From Pigmentiphaga humi (GTDB lineage Bacteria > Pseudomonadota > Gammaproteobacteria > Burkholderiales > Burkholderiaceae_B): DNA of 64,000 nt. The notes below the pieces were generated by a model. It was given only the letters and a program-made list of their open reading frames with translations, was not told the origin of the DNA and did not search any database. Location: NCBI RefSeq assembly GCF_900606115.1, contig NZ_UWPJ01000014.1:62001-126000 (forward strand), given 5' to 3'. Made by a program: the position numbers and the translations under genes. Positions 17,765 to 25,342 of this stretch are shown here, piece by piece. Position 1 is the first letter of the stretch. Each line of letters opens with the position of its first letter.

Positions 17765-18739
17765 TCAGTCTAGGGAGATGTTGGCTTGGCGGACGACGCC
17801 TTCGAAGCGCTGGGTGTCGGCTTTCATGGCCTGGGCCAGGTCGGCGGGAGCGGCCGGCCAGGCTTCGAAGCCGAAGGTGTTGAACTGCTTCTGGATGTCC
17901 GGCTCGACGACGGCCTTGGCCACGCCGGCGTTGAGGCGGTCGATGACGGTCTTGGGCGTGCCTTTGGGCGCGAACAGGGCCACCCAGGTCTTGAGTTCGA
18001 AATTGGCCGGTCCGCCGGCTTCGGCCACGGTGGGTACGTCGGCGTACATGGACAGGCGCTTGGGGGCGGCCAGGGCCAGCAGCTTGACCTTCTTGGCCTG
18101 GTAGAGCTGGGCCGTGGTGGCGGCGGTGCCGAAGGCCCAGTCCACTTCGCCGGTGGCCACGGCGGTGTAGAGCTGCGGCAATTCCTTGAAGGGCACGTGG
18201 GTCATGTTGGTGCCGGTCTGGGTCTGGAACATCGAGGCGCCGATGTGCGCGACGCTGCCCATGCCCCAGGTGCCGTAGGTCATGTTGCCGCCCTTGGCCT
18301 TGGCGGCCTTGATCAGGTCAGTGACGTTGTTCCAGGGCGAGTTGGCCGGCACGACGATGAAGAAGTTGGTGGTGTAGACCGGCGCGACGGGCTCGAAGTC
18401 GGCCACGGGGTCGAACGGCAGTTTCTTGTACAAGTGGGGCTGCAGGGTCATGTGGGTGTTGTCCACCACGACCAGCGAGTAGCCGTCGGCCGCCGAGCGC
18501 TTGACGTCGCCGATGGCCAGCCAGCCGTTGGCGCCGGGCTTGTTCTCGACGATCAGGGGCTGGCCCAGGTTCTTGGCGAGCTTCTCGCCGACCAGGCGGG
18601 TGACGGCGTCGGGGCCGCTGCCGACGGAGTAAGGCACGACCGCGCGCAAGGGCTTGGCGGGCCAGGCGGGCGCTTGGGCCCAGGCATGGCCGGCCACGAG
18701 CAGGGAGGCGGCGATGGCGCCGCGCAGGATGTTCTTCAT
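17765..18739 (-). CDS. Bug-family (TctC-like) periplasmic solute-binding receptor
   Basis: 324 residues with a Sec signal peptide (MKNILRGAIAASLLVAGHAWAQA, cleavage after AQA at about residue 23). WPAKPLRAVVPYSVGSGPDAVTRLV and IVENKPGANGWLAIGDV are the Bug signatures. Such receptors bind carboxylates and aromatic acids for tripartite tricarboxylate transporters. No TctA/TctB membrane genes are nearby, so it is an orphan receptor, as is common in Bordetella. Its place in the operon suggests it binds the pathway's aromatic substrate. Confidence 0.9.
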   Translation of the reverse strand: MKNILRGAIAASLLVAGHAWAQAPAWPAKPLRAVVPYSVGSGPDAVTRLVGEKLAKNLGQPLIVENKPGANGWLAIGDVKRSAADGYSLVVVDNTHMTLQPHLYKKLPFDPVADFEPVAPVYTTNFFIVVPANSPWNNVTDLIKAAKAKGGNMTYGTWGMGSVAHIGASMFQTQTGTNMTHVPFKELPQLYTAVATGEVDWAFGTAATTAQLYQAKKVKLLALAAPKRLSMYADVPTVAEAGGPANFELKTWVALFAPKGTPKTVIDRLNAGVAKAVVEPDIQKQFNTFGFEAWPAAPADLAQAMKADTQRFEGVVRQANISLD

Positions 18740-18838
18740 CGATGTCTCCTGGGATTTTCCGTGTAGTGCGACGCAAGTCGATTGGCCCGCGGGCAGGCGT
18801 CTTCCACCCGCGGGATGGTCATATCTTCCTGAAACGGC

Positions 18839-19996
18839 TCAAGCCACCGCCTCTTGGCGCCGTTCGTGCAAAGACAGCGCCTCGCACGCCGCGGCGAAGT
18901 TCGCGTCGCGGCGCTTGAGGTCGTCATGGCTGACCTGTCCGGTGCGCCGCATGTAGTCGTAGGCGAAGCTGACCGGGTCCAGGTGCATTTTGTCCGCGAC
19001 GTTCTCGTACCAGTCCAGGCTGCGGTCCGCCGCGGCCTGGAAGGTGGACGAGGCGGGCCGCCGCTGCGCCTCGAAGGCGGCGAAGGCGGCCGGCACGTCA
19101 CCGGGGTGACGCACCAGTCCCTGGTGCAGCGCGATGGCGTCCTGCATGGCCATGCGCGTGCCGGAACCCAGCGAGAAATGCACGGTGCGCAGCGCGTCGC
19201 CCAGCAGCACGATGTTGCGGTGGGTCCATTGCTCGTTGCGCACGATATTGGCCTCAAACCACAGCGAACGGTTGGTCAGCAATTCGTTGCTGCCCAGCTC
19301 CTGCCGGAAGACGTCGGCGCAATAGCGCCGGCTTTCGTCTTCGCTGGCCCGGTCCAGGCCGGCGCGCTGCCAGGTGTCGGGATCGACTTCGACCAGGAAG
19401 GTGCTCAGCTCGGGGCTGTACTGGTAGCTGTGCGCGATGAAGACGCCGTGCGGCGTCTCGCGGAAGATCAGCGAAACGGGATGGAAGCGCTGGCGCGTGC
19501 CGTACCAGGCGAACTTGTTGCGGCGCTTTTCGAAGCTGGGGCGGAAGTGCTGCGCGTACTGGGTGCGCACGGTGCTGTTGCCGCCGTCGGCCGCGATCAG
19601 CAGGTCGACCTCGCCCGCCAGCGCTTCGACGTCTTCGATGCGCCGGTCGTACTCGATCCGTATGCCCTCGCGGCGGCAGGCGTCTTCCAGCACGCGCAGC
19701 ATGTCGATGCGCGCGGTGCGCGAGAAGTGGTTGCCGTGCACCTGCACGTGCGTGCCGCGATGGACGATCTCCATGTAGTCGCAGCGCTCGTGGTGGGCGA
19801 CGAAGGCCTTGAAGAACTCGGGGTCGGCTTCGCGCAGAAAGCCCAGGCCGACGTCCGAGAACACCACGCCCCAGCCGTAGGTGGCGCCTTCGGGATTCTG
19901 TTCGTAGACGCGGATCTCGTGGGAGGGATCGTGCTTCTTGGCCAGCAGCGAGAAATACAGGCCGGCCGGACCGGCTCCGATGACGGCGATTTTCAT
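18839..19996 (-). CDS. FAD-dependent aromatic-ring hydroxylase (CoA-ester type)
   Basis: 385 residues from the ATG at 19996, chosen because AAGGAG lies 9 nt upstream and it overlaps the thioesterase stop. FAD-binding GAGPAGLYFSLLAKK at the N-terminus, YGWGVVFSDVGLGFL, and the second FAD motif NIVLLGDALRTVHFSLGSG. The GVVFSD block resembles the N-terminal hydroxylase part of 2-aminobenzoyl-CoA monooxygenase and salicylyl-CoA 5-hydroxylase, which fits the neighbouring CoA ligase and thioesterase. A proposed role is ring hydroxylation of an aryl-CoA; substrate unknown. Confidence 0.8.
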   Translation of the reverse strand: MKIAVIGAGPAGLYFSLLAKKHDPSHEIRVYEQNPEGATYGWGVVFSDVGLGFLREADPEFFKAFVAHHERCDYMEIVHRGTHVQVHGNHFSRTARIDMLRVLEDACRREGIRIEYDRRIEDVEALAGEVDLLIAADGGNSTVRTQYAQHFRPSFEKRRNKFAWYGTRQRFHPVSLIFRETPHGVFIAHSYQYSPELSTFLVEVDPDTWQRAGLDRASEDESRRYCADVFRQELGSNELLTNRSLWFEANIVRNEQWTHRNIVLLGDALRTVHFSLGSGTRMAMQDAIALHQGLVRHPGDVPAAFAAFEAQRRPASSTFQAAADRSLDWYENVADKMHLDPVSFAYDYMRRTGQVSHDDLKRRDANFAAACEALSLHERRQEAVA

Positions 19997-20475
19997 GATG
20001 CGGAACTCCTTGCGGCGGCATACTGCGCGCATGCGTCGCGATACGAGGACAACGCGTCGCGCAGCGTGTCCGGGATGGGGATGGCGCGCCGTTCGCCGCG
20101 CGCGATGCAGATGGGAGTCAGCTTGGCGATGAAGGCGAGCTCGCCCGAAGCGGTAACGGCTTCGATGCCCAGGGTGTAGGTGCGCTGACGGATCTCGTCG
20201 ACCGTGACGCGCATGTCGAACTCATCGTCGGGCCACAGCGAGCTGCGAAAGTCGAAGGAGAGCGCGCGGCTGGGCGTGCCGAAACCGTGGCGGTCCTTGA
20301 CCTTCTGGGGCGTGCCGTCGAACAGCATGCCGTAGAACAGCTCGGCGGCCGAGATGACGTATTCGCCGAACACCACGGTGTAGACCACGCCCGCCGGATC
20401 GCAGTCGCCCCACTTGACGCGGCGGCGCACGACGAAAGGCGTGGTGGAGAGGACGTGCTCGGTGCTGGTCATCAT
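19993..20475 (-). CDS. 4-hydroxybenzoyl-CoA-type thioesterase
   Basis: 160 residues, single hotdog fold. WGDCDPAGVVYTVVFGEY carries the catalytic Asp of the 4HBT family. It would release the free acid from an aryl-CoA. The double ATG at 20475/20472 overlaps the ligase stop codon, and its own end overlaps the start of the hydroxylase gene, so ligase, thioesterase and hydroxylase are translationally coupled. Confidence 0.88.
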   Translation of the reverse strand: MMTSTEHVLSTTPFVVRRRVKWGDCDPAGVVYTVVFGEYVISAAELFYGMLFDGTPQKVKDRHGFGTPSRALSFDFRSSLWPDDEFDMRVTVDEIRQRTYTLGIEAVTASGELAFIAKLTPICIARGERRAIPIPDTLRDALSSYRDACAQYAAARSSAS

Positions 20476-22163
20476 GCGGCCCCCCGCTGCGCGCCCTGCC
20501 CGGCTTCCTGCGCTTCGCGCGCGAGCTTGTCCGCGATCATTTTCTTGAGCGCGGGCTTGTCGAGCTTGCCCACTTTGGTGACCGGGAAGGCGTCGATGAC
20601 TTCCACGCGTTCCGGGCACTTGTACTTGGCCAGGCCCTGGGCCACCAGGAAGTCGGCCAGCTCGCGCACCTGCGGCGCGGCGCAGCCGGGCTTGGGAATG
20701 ATGTAGATGCAGCCCTTCTCGCCATAGACCGGATCGGGCATGGCCACCAGCCGCGCTTCGACCACCGCGGGGTGCGCGGTGACCAGGCCCTCGACCTCTT
20801 CGCAGCCTATCTTCTCGCCGCCGCGGTTGACGTTGTCGCGCAGCCGGCCTTCGAAGGTGTAGTGCACGGCGCCATCGACGACGTGCGCGGTCATCATGTC
20901 GCCGGTCCGATAGAAGCCGTCGGAAGTGTAGGCCTTGGCATTGGCTTCGGGCGCATCGAAGAAGCCCGGCAGCGTGGACGGGCCGCGAAAGCACAGCTCG
21001 CCCATGGCCCCTTCGGGCACGGGGGTTTCGCTCTCCGGGTCCAGCAACCGGATCTCGTCGTCGGCGCACCCCGACTTGCCCTGGGTATGGTGGCGCACGT
21101 GGGCCGGCGCGCTGGGCGGCGCGCCGAGCAACAGGCCTTCGGTGATGCCGAACAGGTTGGAGCACGGCACGCCCAGCGTCTCCTCCAGGCGGTCGGCGCG
21201 GCTCATGGTGGTGAACAGGCGCAGCGAGGACAGGTCGTGCTTGTCCAGGTCGGGATAGGCCATGAGCTGCGGCGCGATCGGGCCGATGGACACGGCGCGC
21301 GTGACGCGATGCTGCTCGATCAGCTCCAGCATGCGGCGCACCTCGACCCGCGACATCAGCACCGCCGAGACGCCCATCGCCAGCACCGGCATCAGCACGT
21401 AGAGCTGGGCGGCGTTGTGCAGCAGCGGCAGCGCCCAGATGAAGCGCTCGTCCGGCCCGAGCTCGTAGAGGCGCGCGCAAGCCAGCGCATGGCCCAGGTA
21501 CTCGGCGTGAAAACGGGGAATGATCTTGGGCACGCCGGTCGTGCCGCCCGAGAGCTGGAAGCTGAGCACGTCGCGCGCGCCCGGCGCCACGTCGGCCAGC
21601 CGGGCGCGGGCCTGGTCGAGCGGCATGGCGTCGATCAGCGCGCGCATCGCCAGATGGCTGCCCGCCGAGCCGCGCGCCACCACCAGGTGCGCCAGCGTAT
21701 CGCTGCCGGCCGCCATCTTCTCGGCGAACGCCACCAGGTCGAATTTGTGGAAATCGGCCTGCACGAAATAGCCCCGCGCGCCGGACTGGCGGACCAATTG
21801 GCCGATTTCCAGTTCGCGATGCTGCGGCAGCGAGCACACGGGCACGATGCCCGCCTTGTAGCAGGCGACCAGGGCCAGCACGGTTTCCAGGGTGGTGCCC
21901 ATCTGGAAGATGGCGCGGTCCGCCGGGGCCAGCCCGGCGTCCAGCAGCGCGGCGGCCAGCCGGTCGGTCTGCTCGTCGAGTTCGCGGAAGCTCAGGCTGC
22001 CTTCGTCGGTGATGAAGGCCGGCGCCTCGGGCTGGCGGCGCGCCGTCGCGCGCAGGGCATCGCCCACGCTGGTGCGCGCCCAGGCGCCGCTGTCCTGGTA
22101 GCGGCGGGCCTGCGCCTCGTCGTGGTAGATGACACCTTCTATCGGGTATCGCAGTTCGTTCAT
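20472..22163 (-). CDS. Aryl acid AMP ligase / CoA synthetase (DhbE/EntE-like)
   Basis: 563 residues, ANL superfamily. The phosphate loop FQLSGGTTGVPKIIPR, the SNLFGITEGL A5-type motif, YRTGDMM and GGEKIGCEEVE, and a C-terminal lysine in PVTKVGKLDKPAL are all in place. The opening (PIEGVIYHDEAQARRYQDSG) resembles 2,3-dihydroxybenzoate- and salicylate-AMP ligases. No carrier-protein or siderophore gene is nearby, so CoA activation of a benzoate-like substrate for degradation is the favoured role. Confidence 0.85.
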   Translation of the reverse strand: MNELRYPIEGVIYHDEAQARRYQDSGAWARTSVGDALRATARRQPEAPAFITDEGSLSFRELDEQTDRLAAALLDAGLAPADRAIFQMGTTLETVLALVACYKAGIVPVCSLPQHRELEIGQLVRQSGARGYFVQADFHKFDLVAFAEKMAAGSDTLAHLVVARGSAGSHLAMRALIDAMPLDQARARLADVAPGARDVLSFQLSGGTTGVPKIIPRFHAEYLGHALACARLYELGPDERFIWALPLLHNAAQLYVLMPVLAMGVSAVLMSRVEVRRMLELIEQHRVTRAVSIGPIAPQLMAYPDLDKHDLSSLRLFTTMSRADRLEETLGVPCSNLFGITEGLLLGAPPSAPAHVRHHTQGKSGCADDEIRLLDPESETPVPEGAMGELCFRGPSTLPGFFDAPEANAKAYTSDGFYRTGDMMTAHVVDGAVHYTFEGRLRDNVNRGGEKIGCEEVEGLVTAHPAVVEARLVAMPDPVYGEKGCIYIIPKPGCAAPQVRELADFLVAQGLAKYKCPERVEVIDAFPVTKVGKLDKPALKKMIADKLAREAQEAGQGAQRGAA

Positions 22164-22184
22164 GGCGGTCTCCTCCTGCGGGGC

Positions 22185-23075
22185 TCAGCGCGGCGCCGGC
22201 ACGATGCGGACGCGGTCGCGGTCCAGCACGTCGATGCGGCCCTGCACTCCGCCGGTGAACAGGCCATACCAGATCGCCGGCTTCAGGCCGAGCGCCTTGC
22301 GGCCGAATTCGATCGGACCGTCGGACTCGATGCAGTCGTATTCGCCCTGGTCGAGCACGCGGCAGTCGGGCCGCGCCCGCGCGTCATTGACGATGGAGGA
22401 GAATTCGCGCACCTTGGGTATGAAGATGCGCACCTTGCCGTCCGCATCGTTCTGTCCGCTGCGCGCCGCGACCAGCTCGGCCTTGCGCCGCCAGATCTCG
22501 CCGATGTCGCCCACGCGCCGGCCTTCGCGTTCGGCCGCCTGTTCGGCCTCCACGGCCGCCTGCAGCGTCAGCTTCGCATCCAGCGCATCGACGTCGTCCA
22601 GCGGACGCAGCTTGCGCGTGAACTCGATGAAATAGCCGTTGGGATCGCGCACGTAGATCGATTCGATCACTTCGTGCGTCGTCTCTACCGAGACGGTCAA
22701 ACCAGCGGCTTCGAGCTTTTTCTTCCAGGCCTTCAGTTCGTCCTGGCTGTCCACCAGCCACGCGGTGTGCGTGGCGTCGAACACGTGATCGTCCGGCAAC
22801 GGCGGCATCTCGGGCCGGTCGCGCATGCCTTCGGGAGGCCGAGAGCCGAGGTAATAGAAGAAGGCGATGGTGCTGCCGTTCCCGCTGTCGAAGAAGAAGT
22901 GCAGGAAATCCGGATGCGTGGCCGGCCCCCAACCGCGCGCGGAGATCACGTGCACCAGGGGCAGGCCAAGGATGTCGCGGTAGAAGGCGATGGTCTCGCG
23001 CAGTTTCCAGGTGGGGCGGGCGGTGTGGTCGACGCCGTGCAGCGCGAGCGGCGGAGCGGTAACGGATGCGGTCAT
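22185..23075 (-). CDS. VOC-fold extradiol-type dioxygenase
   Basis: 296 residues. The N-terminal vicinal-oxygen-chelate module gives a plausible 2-His-1-Glu iron site: LHGVDHTARPTWKL (residue ~17), DATHTAWLVDS, and GYFIEFTRKL. The C-terminal ~120 residues (WRRKAELVAARSGQ, PAIWYGLFTGG) form an extension I do not recognise. VOC dioxygenases acting on catechol- or hydroquinone-type rings are known, so ring cleavage of the hydroxylated product is a reasonable but unproven role. 21 bp separate it from the ligase gene. Confidence 0.75.
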   Translation of the reverse strand: MTASVTAPPLALHGVDHTARPTWKLRETIAFYRDILGLPLVHVISARGWGPATHPDFLHFFFDSGNGSTIAFFYYLGSRPPEGMRDRPEMPPLPDDHVFDATHTAWLVDSQDELKAWKKKLEAAGLTVSVETTHEVIESIYVRDPNGYFIEFTRKLRPLDDVDALDAKLTLQAAVEAEQAAEREGRRVGDIGEIWRRKAELVAARSGQNDADGKVRIFIPKVREFSSIVNDARARPDCRVLDQGEYDCIESDGPIEFGRKALGLKPAIWYGLFTGGVQGRIDVLDRDRVRIVPAPR

Positions 23076-23135
23076 GGAAGTGTCCTTCGACGGGTTCGAA
23101 CAGGCCGGAGCGCGGCGGCGGCTCCGGCGCGGCGG

Positions 23136-24401
23136 TCATGCGGGAAAGCGTTCGCGCAGCCAGGACGCCAAGTGCCGGCCGGCGGCGGTGCGGCCGAGCT
23201 CTTCGCCTTCGGCCAGCGCACGGCCGTGGTGGTCGCCGCGAATGCGCAAATGCTGTTTGTCGGCGGCCGCCAGACTGTCGTAGATGGCGCGCACGTCCGC
23301 CGGGAAGCACGCCTGGTCGCCGGTGTACTCGATCACCAGCGTGGGCTGGACCAGGGCGCCCGCGGCCTTGGCCAGGCTGGCGTTGGCCGACAGCCCCGAC
23401 CAGGTGGACAGCCAGCTCTCGGGGGTGCAGAAGCGCGCGAATCCCACCGCGCCATAGTTCGACGCGTAGGGATCGCGGCCCCACAGCGAACCGGGATGGC
23501 GGTCGGACGGATCCAGGCTCAGGTCCATGCAGCGCAAGTCCGCATCGGTGCGCCAGACGGTCATGACCGGCGTATGAGCGGCCAGCCGGCGCTCGGCCTG
23601 CGTCGCGTCCTCGCGGCCTTTGATGGCCTTGCGGGCGGCGAGGCGCTGCGAGATCAGCTCCCGGGCGATGTCGTCCAGCCTTGCTACGCGCGTGCACTGG
23701 GCCTGCTTGTAGCGCTCGACGAACTCCGGCGCGTAGCGCGCCGTGCCGCGCGGCCGGTAGCCGTTGGCGGGATTGAGCGGATCGAGGTCGGGATCGACCG
23801 ATAGCGCATCGCCCTCGACCGTGACCGACGGATCGATGCAATTCATCAGCAAGGCGCCCTGGCCGGGATGCGGCCCGACGAACACCAGTCCGTCTGCCTG
23901 AGGCATGGCCAGTTCGGCCAGCCCGCTGGGCTTGCCGCCCGGCGTGCGCGTCACGCGGTCGGCCGGCGCCAGCGCGGCCTGCTGGGCGTAGAAGGCGTAC
24001 AGGCCCGCACCGCCGGAGTTGCCCAGCAGCACGACGCGCTCGAAGCCCTCGTTGCGCAGAAAGGCCAGGCCGGCGGCCACGTCGTGCAGCGCGGTTTCAT
24101 GTTCCAGGCGCAGGTCGTTGCCGACCGAACGAGCGCCTTGCGACCAGGCTGCGCAACCCGCTTCGACGATGTCCGGGATCAGGTAATGGCAGGCCATGAA
24201 CTCACGCGGATGCATGATGCACACCACGGTGCGCGGGCGCGGACCCGCCGGCAGATACAGCGACCCGGTCGTGGCCGCGCTGTCGTCGGTGCGCAGGACC
24301 ACGTTGCGGGTAGAGGCGCCGGCAGGCAGGTCGCGGGGGTTCCAGTCGGTGTTCAAGAACCCCGCGGTGACTTGCCGCGCGGCGGATGCGTCGATGTTCA
24401 C
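23136..24401 (-). CDS. Alpha/beta hydrolase, first gene of the catabolic operon
   Basis: 421 residues starting at GTG 24401, selected because CTGGAG lies about 8 nt upstream; a GTG at 24452 would extend it without a good site. The nucleophile elbow is LLGNSGGAGLYAFYA, and IEYTGDQACFPADV followed by IRGDHHGRAL supplies plausible Asp and His of the triad. MHPREFMACHYLIPD near residue 60-75 may build the oxyanion hole. The substrate is unknown; hydrolysis of a ring-cleavage product or of an ester/amide entry substrate both fit the context. Confidence 0.75.
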   Translation of the reverse strand: MNIDASAARQVTAGFLNTDWNPRDLPAGASTRNVVLRTDDSAATTGSLYLPAGPRPRTVVCIMHPREFMACHYLIPDIVEAGCAAWSQGARSVGNDLRLEHETALHDVAAGLAFLRNEGFERVVLLGNSGGAGLYAFYAQQAALAPADRVTRTPGGKPSGLAELAMPQADGLVFVGPHPGQGALLMNCIDPSVTVEGDALSVDPDLDPLNPANGYRPRGTARYAPEFVERYKQAQCTRVARLDDIARELISQRLAARKAIKGREDATQAERRLAAHTPVMTVWRTDADLRCMDLSLDPSDRHPGSLWGRDPYASNYGAVGFARFCTPESWLSTWSGLSANASLAKAAGALVQPTLVIEYTGDQACFPADVRAIYDSLAAADKQHLRIRGDHHGRALAEGEELGRTAAGRHLASWLRERFPA

Positions 24402-24465
24402 GTGTCGTCTCCAGATCGAGGCCGCAGCCCCGGAGGACTGCCGTTTCGTCACATTCGACTATTTT

Positions 24466-24510
24466 TTGACTTTATTGTCAATACACGTGAAAACCCTGAC
24501 AATACTGTCA
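24466..24510. promoter_or_regulatory. Two operator-like dyads between the TetR gene and the catabolic operon
   Basis: TTGACTTTATTGTCAA (24466-24481) and TGACAATACTGTCA (24497-24510) share the layout TGAC-N6-GTCA. Their centres are 30 bp apart, near three helical turns. They lie in the 221-bp divergent region between the hydrolase start (24401, minus) and the TetR start (24623, plus). Perfect TTGACA -35-like hexamers are embedded in both on the minus strand, so a bound repressor would block the operon promoter. Confidence 0.7.
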
Positions 24511-24622
24511 AAAAAGAGCGCGGCGGCCGGCATGAATCCAAGATAAATAGCGGAAACGCGTGACATAATCCAGGCTCGGCCCGCCATCCAGGCGGGCACT
24601 TCGATCAGGGAAACTCCCAGCA

Positions 24623-25342
24623 GTGAACGAGGCTTCCACCAAGGCGACGCTCAAGGGCGAGGTACTGCGCAGCGCCATTCTCGACGCCGCCGCCAAGCTG
24701 TTCATCGAGCGCGGGACCGGCGGCACCAGCATGCAGGATATCGCCGAGTCGCTGGGCCTGAGCCGCACCGCGGTCTATTACTACTTCAAGAACAAGGACG
24801 CGATCCTGCGCGCGCTGACCGAGGAAGTGGTCACCGCCGCCGACAATCTGGCGCGCGGCACCGTGGCGCGAGCCGATCTCGACCCCACCGAGGCGTTGCG
24901 GGCGCTGGTGGCGCAGCATGCGGACCTGGTGCTGTCGCGTTCCGCCGAGTTCCGCGTGGCCGACCGCAACGAATCAGACCTCGCCCCCAAGTACCGCGCC
25001 TCCATTCAGGCCGTGCGGCGCGACGTGCTGAACAATTTCCGCGCCACCATCGAACGCGGCATCCAGCTGGGCCACTTCCGCATGGTTGATTCCCACGTGG
25101 CGGCGTTCAGCCTGATCGGCATGTGCAACTGGTCGGCGTGGTGGTACAAGCCGGGCGGCCGGCTCAGCCGTGAGAAGGTGGCCGAAACCATCGCCGATAT
25201 GGCCATCCACGCCTTGCGCCGCGACGAATCGCGGCGCGCGCGCGAGCCCGACGTGGCCGAATCGCTGCGGCTGCTGCGCGAAGACCTGGCCTATCTGGAA
25301 AAACTGGTGCTGCCGGAAGCGCCGGCGGGCCAGCGCGAATAA
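24623..25342 (+). CDS. TetR/AcrR-family transcriptional regulator
   Basis: 239 residues from GTG 24623. The N-terminal helix-turn-helix is clear (TSMQDIAESLGLSRTAVYYYFKNKDAIL). The C-terminal ligand domain has no recognisable specificity signature. It is divergent from the aromatic catabolism operon, so the likely role is a repressor released by an aromatic acid or its CoA ester (inference). Its last 52 bp overlap the 3' end of glpD on the other strand. Confidence 0.9.
   Translation: MNEASTKATLKGEVLRSAILDAAAKLFIERGTGGTSMQDIAESLGLSRTAVYYYFKNKDAILRALTEEVVTAADNLARGTVARADLDPTEALRALVAQHADLVLSRSAEFRVADRNESDLAPKYRASIQAVRRDVLNNFRATIERGIQLGHFRMVDSHVAAFSLIGMCNWSAWWYKPGGRLSREKVAETIADMAIHALRRDESRRAREPDVAESLRLLREDLAYLEKLVLPEAPAGQRE

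Noticed and set aside
19997-20032. Upstream ATG at 20032 for the FAD hydroxylase
   Set aside because: It would lengthen the overlap with the thioesterase gene and lacks a ribosome-binding site; AAGGAG precedes the ATG at 19996 and the FAD motif begins there.
20772-23804. 1010-codon plus-strand frame opposite the ligase and VOC genes
   Set aside because: Antisense shadow of high-GC genes; composition is Arg/Gln/His/Gly-rich with no domain.
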